In this document: positions 1-13,500 of the stretch, piece by piece
Position numbering within the stretch: the stretch's first letter is position 1
Layout: each line of letters starts with the position of its first letter
NCBI GenBank assembly: GCA_949130485.1
Contig: OX422197.1
Coordinates: 442,001 to 506,000 of the forward strand
Length of the DNA: 64,000 nucleotides
Origin: Agelas oroides
Taxonomy: Eukaryota > Porifera > Demospongiae > Agelasida > Agelasidae
Direction of reading: 5' to 3'
The notes under the pieces: model-generated
Database searches by the model: none
What the model was told of the DNA's origin: nothing
What the model saw: only the letters and a program-made list of their open reading frames with translations
Translations under genes and position numbers: made by a program

Positions 1-1149
1 GAGGGAAACTTGTCGGAGAGCCCAACATTACGAGACCCTGGAGGAGGGGAGGAGAGGAGGAGGGTATTTATACTGCTGATATAGCTCCTCTATGTATGTG
101 CATCAGATAGTCTTGTTCCCAGGCCACACATGTTTAAGTTTTGGTATGTGACCTAGGAATGAGGGTATGCATCAGACAGGGTTATAACAGGTAGATTAAA
201 GATATGAAACGCCAGTCACTGGAATTTGGGTTAGAGGTCGTTGCACTTTGAACTCACGTGCCGTGCTGTGGAAGGGGGTGGGGTTTCCAATTGTCCTGAA
301 GGTACTGGTGCATCTGAGGGAGGAGGCGTGGTCAGAGGAGGTGGTGGAGATTGCACGGTACCTCCGCCGCCGCTTGCTGAGGAGGTAGCCAGTGGCAAGG
401 ATGGAGAGGGAGAGGCCAGCTAGAAGACCCAGGAGAAGCTTCGCATTGCGAGACAGCTGAGGGATAAATTGTGTACAAAGTATGCTCAGTTGTTAGCTAA
501 TAATGCTCCCAGGCCACTTTCTAGTCCGGTACAGCCAGACTAGACAGCATAAGCAGTGACCACTTGCAGTTGGGAAGAGAGTCAAGGAGTGAGGCTAACG
601 GCTTGTCGTAAGTCTAGTCCCGTGATGCAAACGTGGAACCCCCTAACAGCGGATCTTCCCATGGATTATAAATATTTATCTGTACTGCAGCTAGTCGAGG
701 TGGCTATATCATCCGTTCAGCATTGTGTGTCACCACAGACTGAACGGTCTCACCTTCCAGTTCCAGAAGGAGAAGGACGCGAAACTCAGCCCCAGAGGCA
801 TAGATGTATCATGTGTATCATGTATAGCTAGGGCTTCTATTCAACCTGTTTCAAAATTTCACGAAGCGTTGCGGATAATTAAAGATTTCACTAGCGCGTG
901 GCGTATGCTGTCATGTCCAGTACGAAGACTGTGAGTTTGAAAGTGAAAGTTCTCAAGTATTTTGGTGGTCCATGTCCTTGAGTTACCATCCTCTCCTGAT
1001 GCACATGTACTCATAACATCCTCTCCTTTGTACGTTCCCCCTCCCCCCTCCCCCCTCCCCCCTCCCCCCTCCCCCCTCCCCCCTCCCCCCTCCCCCCTCC
1101 CCCCTCCCCCCTCTCTCCTCTCTCCTCTCTCCCTACACACACATCCTAC
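1..1149. other. Upstream region, no assignable gene
   Basis: No family is recognised here. Around 241-540 the plus strand has a Gly/Glu-rich stretch interrupted by an in-frame stop at about 421, after which the same frame stays open to about 540 (K-T-Q-E-K-L-R-I-A-R-Q-L...). It looks like a decayed coding remnant or an unrelated exon end. Downstream frames at 556-934 are short and unremarkable. The end of the region is a C-rich minisatellite directly before the first INTS5 exon. This stretch may hold the INTS5 promoter and 5' UTR, but I see no specific element. Confidence 0.4.
1038..1126. repeat. (CCCCCT)n minisatellite
   Basis: About fourteen near-perfect CCCCCT hexamers on the plus strand, followed by CTCTCTC. 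It ends about 35 bp before the first INTS5 coding segment and could act as 5' UTR sequence or, if there is an upstream exon, as a polypyrimidine tract. The reverse strand is G-rich. Confidence 0.9.
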
Positions 1150-1357
1150 ATGCACACCCAGCCGGTGTTATCAGCCATTCAGTTGCTGTTGAAGTCCGAT
1201 GACTTGGCCGACTCCAAAGCAAGGGCAACTGCCTTGGCGAACAAGGTTTCCATGGCAACCACCTCCCTTCTGTCTATGCCCACACTTCACCCTCTTGCAC
1301 TAGATGTGATCTCAACCGCATTCCAGTTCCATTTCAGCCAGTTTGAGCATGTTGAAC

Positions 1358-1394
<37 letters not shown>

Positions 1395-4300
1395 CGTGCG
1401 TGCGCGTGCGTGTGTGTGTGTGTGTGGTGGGGGTAGTCTCGTACCCTGGGCATGAGACTATGGTGGGGGGGTATGAAAGAGGAGTAAGCACATTTACGAC
1501 AAGAGTCAATGGAAGCTGGTGCAGTAGTCATAGTCTCAGTGGGTGTGTGTTGTGGTCCATGCATAAGCATACATCTTTGTTGCAGGTGATGCTGAGAGAC
1601 AGTGGTCCTCTGGGGTCAGCCCTCCCCCACGCCTGTATAGTGCTGGACTCTCTCCTGTCCCACTGCCCAGAAGGGTGGAGCAACACCATACTAAAGGTGA
1701 CCATATGCCATCCTATGTGATTCTGAGAGAGGGAGAATATGTAATATTTTAGGTGCTGGGGTGTGTGGTAGGTACATGATGTATCTGCATGACTCTACTG
1801 TACAAGATTAGCTCCACAAGCCTCCTTTCGTTTTCATGTTGGATTGAGACTGAACTGGTAGACTGTAACTTTGTCTCCCTAGACTACTGTCTCCTACTAT
1901 ACCTACTGTCTCCCTAGACTACTGTCTCCTACTATACCTACTGTCTCCCTAGACTACTGTCTCCTACTATACCTGACAGCCACCTTCACTGTCATTCTTA
2001 CTCAGAGACATTTGAAAACCTCGTTAGAAGTTACCGGTAGTCTTTCTTCCTTACAGTGGGCAGTAAACCTCCTTGGGAGGCTCTCAATGACCAGGGGCTC
2101 CTCCCCGACTTTGACTTTGGAGGACGCCATGAAATTCTGGCTAACACATCCAAGTTAGTGAGTTAGTGTGGGTTTGCCTTGTACCCAGACAACATGGAAG
2201 AAGGGAATGGCCTGGTTGAGTGTGGATGTGATGTCTTAGATACAGTGTGTGGTTGCTAGGATATAATGTTTATGACTGGTACAGTGGCCACTGTGTGTGA
2301 TAATGTTTCCTCCCCTCTGCTCCCCTCCTCCCCCTCTGCTCCCCTCCTTTCCCTCCGCTCCCCTCCTCTTCCTCTGCTCTCCTCCTCTGCTCTCCTCCTC
2401 TTCCTCTGCTCCCTCCTCTCCCTCCGCTTCCCTCCTCTCCCTCTGCTCTCCTCCCTCCGCTCCCCTCCTCTCCCTCCGCTTCCCTCCTCTCCCTCTGCTC
2501 TCCTCCCTCTGCTCTCCTCCCTCCGCTCCCCTCCTCTCCCTCCGCTCCCCTCCTCTTTCTGCCCTCCTCTCTCTCTGCTCCCCTCCTCTCCCTCCGCTCC
2601 CCTCCTCTTCCTCCGCTCCCCTCCTCTTTCTGCCCTCCTCTCCCTCCGCTCCCCTCCTCTCCCTCCGCTCCCCTCCTCTTTCTGCCCTCCTCTCTCTCTG
2701 CTCCCCTCCTCTCCCTCCGCTCCCCTCCTCTTCCTCTGCTCCCCTCCTCTTTCTGCCATCCTCTCCCTCTGCTCCCCTCCTCCAGTGCTAGCTTCTGTCA
2801 GTGGGTTTGTTAACATCTGCACGGACAACTTGTGAGTGCAATATTAGGACACACTGTGGTGTAGTCCCCACCTCATCTGTATGCACCCCCCCCCATGTAG
2901 CTTATTCACAGATGTGAATATTGACTGATAAGTATCTAGTTGCCATGACAGTAGCACGTTCATAACAGACCTGCATCTAAGTGTTATCAATAGCCTGCTC
3001 ATTTGAGTTCTGGATGCTCAGGCTAGCACGGTGATGCCTTGAAGTGTTAGGTAGCTGTAGTCACACACAACCACTGCCTTAATAGTCTCATTCCTATGCC
3101 ACTCCCAGAATTTCTCCTCGGCTGAGAGTGGTCTGGGAATGGGGCTGGTGGTAGGTTGCAGTCCCTCTGGGTGTTGTAGAGATTTGTCTTGTGTAGCCGC
3201 CGCTGTACGGAACATTAGGGTTCAGCTCATATGCACCTGCACACAAAACTTTGTACAGATTTTGAACTTGCTACGTACCACTCCATTCTTGACAGCTTTG
3301 GAAGCAATCTCAACACACACTTGCACACACAACTATAGACACTGATTTTCCTATACAACATGTTAGATGTACGTCGTACACACTGACATGTATGCATGCA
3401 TACAAACTTCTGATCCTACGTACCACGCCATTCCTGGTAGCCTTGGTTTTCTTGGAAGAAATCTCGACGTACTTGCCTGTGCTCTACGTGTGAACAAACA
3501 AGAGACGCCAATGGGAGTTACACACTCTTAGTGTTTTGAAGCATACCACAGCATCCAAATTGGTTACTTGATCTCGCATGGCAGCAGCCTCTTACCAAGG
3601 CCTTAAATCCTACCTACTGTCTGTCCAAGGCTAGCAACAAGCAAACACGCCACATAACCAGTTATTTACTACCTGGAATGCCTGTCGTGTTTCCCTTCTC
3701 ACATTCCCCCCCCCCGTACTAATGATCCTAAACCACCTCCCACCCATTACCGTGGTTACGCTTAAAGGGTGAACACAATAACGCACAACATTGCCCAGAG
3801 TTTACCCTCTAGCAATATGGATATTATCATCTGTAGTATAATAAATCCAGATTCCAGTCCAGTCCAGTACGGTGAAAGTTCAAACATGATTAGGAAATGA
3901 ATTTTTTGTTCCCAAGTCATTGCCCAGCTTTCCGTCATTTGCAGCACGATGTTCACTAGGGTAACTTGTATTCATGTCTTCAGCACAGAAGTAGTTCTAA
4001 AGTGGTTTGTGGCCTGGTCTGGATGAGGCTGGGCTCTGGCCCAGGTCCAATCACGTGTCTCCGCAAAAAAAAAACCCTACAAAACAAACCCAGACCCACA
4101 CTGATCACAGAGTGAACAAATGTAGTCGTGTAGCTGGCTTGTACCTACATTACCTAAAGCATAAATTTCTCGTTACCTAATGCTGTGAAGACCCCTTTGT
4201 CTTCTCCCTCCCTCCCTCCCCCCCTCTCCCCCTCTCCCCTCCCTCCTCTTCACCCTCTCTTCCTCCCTCGCAGAGTATCTCTGGGAAGGAGCCAGCAGTG

Positions 4301-4539
4301 TATGGAGTCTCTCTTCCCCTCCTGTTTCCCCCACTCCCCGTGGCTTCTGGCCCATGTGCTGTGAGTGATACCACCTTTGTGAGACCTATGTTACTCTCTG
4401 TTTCTAACCTTATACAGCCTTCCCCTTCCCCTTCCACACACACACACACACACACACCACGGATGAACACATGGATGCACACACACACATGCACACACAC
4501 ACACATACACACACACGCATATACGCACCCCCCCCCCCC

Positions 4540-4570
<31 letters not shown>

Positions 4571-7500
4571 ATATACACCACACACACACACACAGCTCTC
4601 GGCATCCCTCCTCACTCATCCCATCCCTCCTCCACCTCATCCTCACCTCCCACCTCTCAACCAGTGACCCCAGCTTCCTCTCCCTCTGTCAGATCCTTGA
4701 GTTCCTCTCACACAGCCACAGAGACACCCTGAGGCAGTGTGTAGTGAGGGTGGTGGAAGAGTTGATGGGTGGGGGAGTGAGGGAGGGGACCTCGTGGGGA
4801 GGGAGGCTGCTGACGCTACTGAACCTAGCCACGCACAGCCTACCTCTTCTGAATGCTGTTAGCCATGACAGCCTGAGAGTGGGTACGTGCTGACAGCCTT
4901 GATGTTGGTACATGGTGGGTCAAGCTTTTCACAGTGCACACAGAAACCTATATTTTGTACAAAAGAAAGGGAGAGTCCCAGGGATATCACCCTTGTTTTT
5001 AGTCATGTGACCATTTTGTTGAGGAGGGTCTTAGACACACTGGAAGCCATTCTATACTTTTTTAGGGGTGCATCCTCCAAAGAGGGAACACTCCAGTCTT
5101 CCACAAATATTTGTGTGTAATCAACAAACCACATCTCCTACATGTCTGTTTTCTGTGCAGTTACTGCTACAAAGGTTTGTAGCCTAGTGGTGGAGGGTGA
5201 CCTGGCCCCGCCCACTGAGGGGTCACATGACTCTCATGTGACCAAGCAAGAGGAGGAGGAAGAGGAAGAAGATGAAGGTTGGTGTAAAGGTTAAACTTGA
5301 TTCCATTCCACATCACTGTCCTCCATTCTTCCTACACACATCACTCAGGTGAGATTCACTCAGATGAAGAGGAGATGGAGGAGGGAGGTGGGAAGGGAGA
5401 GGGCGAGGAAGAAGGAGAGCTAGTTGCTGTCAAGTATGTAAATATGTACATGTACTATGTCTGCCATCTTATTTCTGTTATCTCCGGATCCTCACATTTG
5501 ATCATGTACCCCACACTTATGGTTGTTGTTGCATGTGCCAGCCAATGGGGTCCTCTCTTGAGTCAGCAAGTGTCCCTCTTCTCCAGCTTGGATGAGTTTG
5601 TTGCTCGGCTAGTGGAGTTGGTAACCCTGCTTCGTGGCTCCGATGCCTGCACAGCTCTGTCACACATCATGGAGGTGCACAGGGAGATGAAAAAATGCCA
5701 GAGAAAACAGGGTAACCTTTGACCCCTTCCGGTAGGTAAACAATCTCCTCACTCTCTCTTTTGTTCCAAACTAGAGGAGGCCATGGAGGAGGGTGAGATT
5801 CAAGGTTCTCCAGCCAAAATGGTGGTGTGTATATTGATGTCTGCATGAATTGTTCTCCATCCAAAATGGTGGTGTGTATCACATAATGTGGTAACATAGA
5901 ACGGAAGAGTAATTCATGGTTTAAATTTTCACGTTGAAAATATTTTGTCGCTCGATGATTCCGCAATGTAGCGCGTATACATATTTTAATTTTTCGTACA
6001 TTTAATTATATGTAACTAAGAATAGTTGGTAAGGGGCATGGTTTAATTAGTATGCTCAGTATTCACTTCTTGAAGGCAGCAGGCGGTGTCCATGCAGCTG
6101 CATGTAAAATACAAGCAAAGAAGTATACCTCAATCTCTACAGTAAGTTAGAGATGCAGAAAGCTTCTAACAGTGCAAAAGGTTAGCTGTACTGCTGCCTC
6201 TCGATCATGTGGTTCCCCTCCGGAATTGGTTGACCACACCAATTTGGAAACCAGCTATGCTAGCTAATTCTCATTCTAAGTAGTTTTAGTGTGTGTGTGT
6301 GTGTGTGTGTGTGTCTGTGTGTGTGTGTGTGTGTGTGTGTCTGTGTGTATGTGTGTCTGTGTGTGTGTGTGTATGTGTGTGTGTGTCTGTGTGTGTGTGT
6401 GTTTGTCTATATGACACAAAGAAGTACACCCATTTACGGCAGTGGTTGTGTGGAACCATAACTAGGTGGAGGGGTGTGAACGTGTGATGTCTGAAGTCCT
6501 CTCCCGGCTCCACTCTGCCACGTCCAAGCACTTCACACCATCGGTGCCATCCAGCGGAGGGTTGGAGTTTGCCGTGGGGCTACAGGAGGGGCTGGAGGGA
6601 TGGTGTCAGCTTCTCATGACAGCAGAACTAGACTCTGTGGAGTATGTTTGTGCTAGCTGTTGTGTATCATGGAAGGAAGGCTACCTTCACTGACTCTCTC
6701 TTCCAGCCATTGTTGGTTGCAGGAGCTGATCGTCTGTGTCTGTGTCTGCTCCTCTGAGCTGCAAGCTTCAGAAGCTCTCGCACATCTGCTGTGTACCGGG
6801 GGTAGGAAGGAACAGGTAGGAATGCAACACAGCTAGTGGGCTTACTTTTGATTTGTGTGTGCATGGTGTGTGGGGGGGTTACCAGCATAACATTTCCTGT
6901 AGCATGTTGAAGGGATTCACATTATCTTCTTGAAAGTGACATTACAGTAGCTACATGTAGTTTTTTGTACAATATTTCACTTTTAGTTTGGTTTGAAAGT
7001 GACCATGTCGAAACAGTGACATCAGCCCGGAGCGCATAAGAACGGGTGGCTAGAGGAAGAACGTGCAACTACGTAAAATTCCAAACCGGTCGGAATTTAC
7101 CGCCAGTACTAAAAATGGTAATACGTATGTGCAGCTGCACATAGACGTGTTGCTAAGCATGTGCCGGGTGTTCTATTTTTAGTACGGTTCAATAATTTTG
7201 ACCAGACTGCGGACTTCTATTGGAGTTACACACTTCCTCTAGCCGCCTGTTCTTATGCGCTCTTGCATGAACGAAAAGTGCTCATTAATTTGAGTTCTGC
7301 TGTACATGCTGTGTTCTACCGTATACTAGTTTGTGTGTAACCTTTCTACAGCTTCCCACTCTGTTGGTCGTGTACTGGGAGGTGCAGGTACGCTACCCAA
7401 GCATTGCCATGACGACGGTGAACTCTGCCCTTTCAGCTATCCACCACACAGAGGAGGAGGGGGGAAGACGGAAACTGTTGGAGATGTTCAGCGAGAACAT

Positions 7501-10500
7501 GCTGTTCGTTCTGAATAGACTGCAGCTGACGGATGCTCGTAGCATGCACATTCGGTATTGTTCTTAAAACAGGAAATAAAACAGACTTGTTGATTAACAA
7601 AAATACCCATACTTTTGATAGCTGCTTGTGTTTATTTGGCTTGGCTCCAAAGTTGGTACACAGCAGTGCAATACTGGCTTTGTGTTGTTATTTGCCTCAG
7701 AAGTTGTTAGTACACTAGAGGGTTTCAATCCATCTACCGATCCACCCCTGTACCCGGGCTGGAAATAGACAGGGTAAGGAAGGTATATGTTGCATGTGTG
7801 CCAGTCTTTGGCAAGTGCGTACCCAGCTTATATCTGCTTCAAGCTTCTAATTTCAGCTTGTTTCGGCTGTTCTGGCTACTCTAGCTATTTCAGGTTTTCT
7901 TTACATGCACCCACCTATCATAGTACAAGCTTTGTGTTTAGTTTTGCTTGTGTACGCATGTTTACAGGTCTCAAACTGGAGTGACAATTTGATTTAGGAC
8001 TCAATGGCATAATTAAATCTTAAACTATTTGTGTGTTCTTTGTAAATAATTCGCTGTTTTCTCTCCTGAGGTTTCAGGCCACTAATGGTTCGCAGGAAGC
8101 TCGCGCGATCGCATAGCCTCTCTGCTTGGACAGCTTTGAACAACTGTATTGCCCCTGTTGGCATGGCAATGAACCAAACACTAAGATACTTTCATGATCA
8201 CTGTTTATTGGGTTTTCTTTACATGCACCTGCCTATCATAGTACAAGCTTTGTGTTTTGTTTTGCTTTAGTACATTGGGGTATGTTGTTGTTACTTTGTT
8301 AGTTCTCAGATCATATTCTAACAAAACATGCAGTTGTTAAGTTTTGGCTTGGTAACTGGTTGATGAGGTGACAGGTGTAGAGTACATGATCAGTGAACTG
8401 TGAATGGTCTTCACTTTCTGTTTACAGAACAAATACAATAATGGGAAAGTCTATTGCCTTAAGCCCACTTTGTTAAAATACAATTGTCTTCATTGTCTTT
8501 ATTGTTCTTTATTAAATGGAAGCCTTTGTACTTGACTTTAACAAGTGCCCCTCAAGTAGATTTTGCTTTGCCAAGTTCCGGCTCACAATGATTTGTTTCC
8601 CCACTGTTCTGCCCTGCAGCACACACTTCACTAGGGCACTGTCAAAGCACTCTCTCAAACTGTTGGAACTCCTTCCCGGCTGCCACACACTCCTGGACAT
8701 CCTCCTCTCTCTACCTCTAGCCGAGGGAGTGAGCAACTCTGCCCAGTGCAAAGCAGTCTCCGTTCTCCTCTCTCACTTCTTCTCTCTACTGAAGAGAGGA
8801 TCAGCTTTCCTAATGGAGAGTAAGTGTTTGACAATCGTAACAGGGATGGCTGGTAGCTTATGGCTCCCAGGGACACCGCTGCATATGGCTTCTTTTTTAT
8901 TAAGGATGGAATGGGAGTATCTATGGCTGGTACATTAATATGTATAATTGTGGCCACTTTATTGATGGGATGGCGGCACCATCATGGCTGGCAAGTTGAT
9001 GAATGGTATGTACTGTTTACATAAATTGAACAACACAATACCGCTGGTGCATACACACTGCAAGTTCCCCTTACCCATAGTCCCATGAGTGTTGCCATAG
9101 TAACCAGACAAATTATCTTTTCCTTACTACCTTGTATGTGTGGTTGTGAAATTAGGCCATCCTTTTGAGGAGACAGAAATCTTGTGGTTTTGAAGTGCCC
9201 AATGTCTCTCCCTCTCCCCAACTTGAACATCTGGTCTTTAAATTTGGTATCCCCTTTTTCACCTCCCTGTGGTGTAGCTTGATTACATTACATGGAGGTG
9301 CTGGACCAGAGGAGGTCTGTAATTTGATACAGATGTGAGGTGGCAATTAGTGCTACATGATGTGTAATCATGCAGACTGCTGTAGAAGCCCTTAGTGAAA
9401 AGTGAAATCGATTCACTCAAAATCAGCTTTCGTTTGTTTGGGACAATACTCAGTGGCCAGGTGAGCTCTAGATCGACCATTTTATGATGCGCAGAATTTT
9501 CCGCGCGGTTTCTGAAGTGAACACTCAAATGCTTCATGTATAAGGAAGAGCTATAGCGGTCAAACTCTCTTCTCTTGGTAGTACCTCCCACCTGACCTGT
9601 CCACCATACCTACCAGCTTGGTGGTTGCTAATCGCAACTAGTCCTTTCAGCAACAGCTGGGGGGTAGGATAGACAGCTTGGTGGTTGCTAGTGGCAACTA
9701 GTCCTTTCTGGGGGAGGGGTGGGGGTTAGCCTCGTCCCCAGGCCCGTTCGAAAAATCGGAGAAGAGGGCCTGGTATCCACTGTTTGCGCATGCGCTTAAT
9801 TAGTGCGTACAGCTCACGTGAAATTGTGCAAGGATGTGTCAAATGACGGCCAACATCATGTGGTTATAAACTATGACGTTCATATATGGCATATGGGCTT
9901 TTATAGTATAACGCCAAAGAGGCGAGCACTGCTCTCCTAGCCCTTTGCCCAGGCCTTCTCAGTGACCCCAGCGCTTATTGCTTGAACTGCGCTGTCGACG
10001 CAGTACCATCTTCACACTACAAATGTAAGCTATAACTTCGTAACACGAATTATAACTTGCCAAAACCCATAAGATACAAGCATAAATGCTTCATAGATGC
10101 TTTCTTGTCGTGTTTTAGCGCCGTCGCTTCGCCTCGAAGTCGCAGGAAGGCATACAACATGGCAGAATCAAGGCCTTGCACAGAAATAGCCATTGTCAGC
10201 AGTGTACGATTAGCAAAATACACGTACCTGACGTCACGGCACGCAGAGGTAACACGGTATTATCCGGAATTCCCGGAATGTCGGGAAATTAAGCGCATGC
10301 GCAAACAGTGGATACCAGGCCCTCTTCTCCGATTTTTCGAACGGGCCTGGGGACGAGGCTAGGGTGGGGGTAGGATAGCTTGGTTGCTAGTGGCAACTAG
10401 TGCTTTCTACATAATTAGACCCTCTGAGCTGGTGCTGAGACCACCTCCCCACACAACAGCTGTGATTTTGTGAGGTATCTGGCTCTTCAAGTTTTCACCT

Positions 10501-13500
10501 GGAGCTTGTGGTTAAGGTGCACATGCACTGTAGCCTCGTTCCCAGGCCGTTCCCGCCTCCAGTTTTTGATCGCTTGCAGTATAAAAACGGAGGGGAAGGC
10601 CTGGGAGAAAGAGTCACGTGCGTGACGTCAGGTAGATGTGAGGGTAGACGTGAGGGGGGCGGTGCCCGACGAAGAATCTCAAGGTCGTTCTTGTAATATC
10701 TTGTCCAAGAACTTGAGACTGTAACATTCGAAAGACAGCGTCAATACAGCTCGTTGTTTGGTAGACTTGAGGCTGATCAACGCAAAGTTTGTGAGTTACA
10801 ACGATCGGGCACCACCCCCCTCACGTCTACCTGACATCACGCATGTGACTCTTTCTCCCAGGCCTTCCCCTCCGTTTTTATACTGCAAGCGATCAAAAAC
10901 TGGAGGCAGGAACGGCCTGGGAACGAGGCTACATGCACTGTCCACCTCCCAGACTTGATTATCAGTCTGGTGATGAAGCTCTTGTGGCTGCAAGTAGCTC
11001 CCAACTTGAACATCTGGCTCTAATAGTTTTAGTACCACCCCTCTTCTTACCCACTGCTTTGTGGGGTGTCCTGATTGAATTTTCTGCACTGTTAGGTTCA
11101 CTCTCCTGGTAGTGCCTCCTGTACCTCCTCTACAATTATGCCCCAGGGTTAGCTGCTAACCTCAGCCCTCACTGTTGTTTTGTGGGTAGCTTGATTAAAT
11201 CATATGCTGTGACACCCTCCTAGGTTGTACAGTTCCAGCCCCTCAAACATCTCCCCTTGCTATACTGCCTCATGTGCACTCTAAGGTAGCTGCCCTCACT
11301 GTGGGTAGCCTGATTAACTACTACATACATGGCTTCAGCTGTGGCACCCTCCTGGTTGTAACTCCCCACCCTTCACATTCATGAGCATTCTCATGTAGGA
11401 GTTACTTCCATTGCCTTCCAGGTGGGCTGACTGACCTCTGGAGTTGTACCTCACAGTTTTATACCTATCTGCTTATACATGTACCTAGCCTCGTACCCAG
11501 GCCGTTCTGGGTACAAGGCTAACATGTACCACCACCGTCTCATGCTCAACTGTTAGGTTGTGTGTTGATGCATGGCTTCTGGCAGCCTCCTCAGTTGGGT
11601 TGTGTGTAGTCAGTTTCCCTAAGATTAGGACGGCTGGGTTCACGTCAAAATTTTTGGTTGATAAGGGATAATCAGTTTGTTGGTATTCTGAGACTCATCT
11701 GTAACCTTCCACACCAGATGGCCATGTTGATGTCTCCCTGGAGGAGTCACTTGGGAAGTGCAAGAAGCTTGTGGTGCAGTACGCCAAACAGTCGAGCACC
11801 CTCAGAATGTTTGTCCTCTCTGTTGTCATGGAAACCATTGTCTCAAAGGTACATGTCTTACCACTAGCCAGCTGTCCTGCTGGTGACTGTGTGTGTGGAT
11901 CATGTGACCGTGTGTGTGGATCATGTGACCACGTGTGTGGATCATGTGACCACGTGTGTGGATCATGTGACAGTGTGTGTGGATCATGTGACAACTTGTG
12001 ACCATAATATCAATTTACTTTAACAGGAAATGAGCTGCTACTTTGCCTTTCCAAGAGTGGCAAGTGGTAAGGGTGCCAAAGAGGGCCTGTTTGTTGACCT
12101 CACACTCCATTAACTTGATTATGTGTTGGTTTTTTTCCCTGCTGTCCAATGTTCTCTTCTTCCACACTTTAATCGAGGTGTTGATTCTGTTTGCCTAGCG
12201 TCTCACTTGACTGCCTCAAGGACGCAGCTGCCGCCCCTCCTCTCCATCAATCGACAGCTGGCTCTCACTCACATACCAAGGATCAATACTAGACAGGTGC
12301 AGAACTCGGGTACCTTGTTATCACGGCACCCAAAGCAGCAGTCATCAGCAAAGGTAGCACTTTTGTTATTGTTATTGTGTTGTAGTCACCTCCAACATGT
12401 TGTGATACTTTGTGTAAATGATGGTTGTTATACAAAGATTCTGTTTGTGGTATATGTTCAGTAATTCCTCAAGGGTAAACCATAACCATTTTGCTTTAAC
12501 CCTTTAGGGTCGATAGCACCAAAAGGTGCCGACTGACATTGTACAGTTTAGTGGCTTCTCACTTTGCAATGCCGTTCCCACGAGAACTGACACTATTGCT
12601 GCCAGTTAGTTCTCGCCCTCTTTGAAATTGTGGTAATAAAGGCAGACTAGTAGGCTGAGCATCATAGCAAGCAGCTGTTTTGGCAACGACAGGTCTGCTA
12701 GCGTAAATAGCGCTCGAACGGTACAAGTAGAAAAACTTATTGTGCCTTTGTTTTATGCTTACCTGGAATAACACTTCCGTTGTGAGTTACTATGGACCCC
12801 TCCTCTCCATTAGTGAAGAAATTAGCGCCATTCAACAAAAGAACGAGAAGTTTTGCAACGATCCAACCGATACGCTTACCGCACGGCTACCTTGGCGAAC
12901 GCTCCGCCCCTTGAATCCCACCCCTTCCTGCCTTCAATAACAATCATTGCAAATAACTGTCAGGGCATACCCCCGAGGCTTGTGACAGCTATAACTATTG
13001 CTGCAGGACATAGAAAAGATCGCTTCACACATTTTCAGCGAGTTTCTCAGCAGACATTGCACGTTCAGAATATTTTCAAGATATTTTAGGCTCTAAAGGG
13101 TTCAGAAGAGATTTTTAAGTTTTGGTATGTAAATAGTGATGTTCATTAGTATGTTCACTAATTACTCAAAGGTGAAGTACAGCCATTTACTATTGTGTTG
13201 GGTGTTTCCCCGTTTATCCTTTACAGAAACTGGGAAACGCCCAAAATGGGAAATGATCAGTTCATGTGGTGCTTATCAGCACAACATGAACTAATCATTT
13301 TCCACTGATGTCCTTCTAGCTTTGTTCTAGGTCTCTTTCATTCTTATGTTTCAGCTAGCATTGATAATATTATACACAAGCAGATTGTACACAGAGTGGA
13401 ACCTAGTATTGTCAGTTCAAAACTGAAGAACACACGAGAGGGCCGCAAAATGAGTTTCTGTCCTCTTTTGAATCAACTGGTCTGTGAATGAGGCTACACT

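Noticed and set aside
241..540. First exon of INTS5
   Set aside because: It has an in-frame stop at about 421 and no resemblance to an INTS5 N-terminus. The Met at 1150 suffices.
2256..2835. Long frames (164-190 codons) on both strands
   Set aside because: They are low-complexity Ser/Leu/Pro or Arg/Glu/Gly translations of the pyrimidine tract and overlap a verified intron.
4173..4732. Cys/Val/Gly or His/Thr/Pro frames
   Set aside because: Translations of CA/GT and poly-C repeats. Only the plus-strand stretch after 4596 is real (INTS5).
10057..10362. 101-codon frame in the foldback element
   Set aside because: It runs through the inverted arm to the exact element end and has no domain or conserved start, so it is likely fortuitous.
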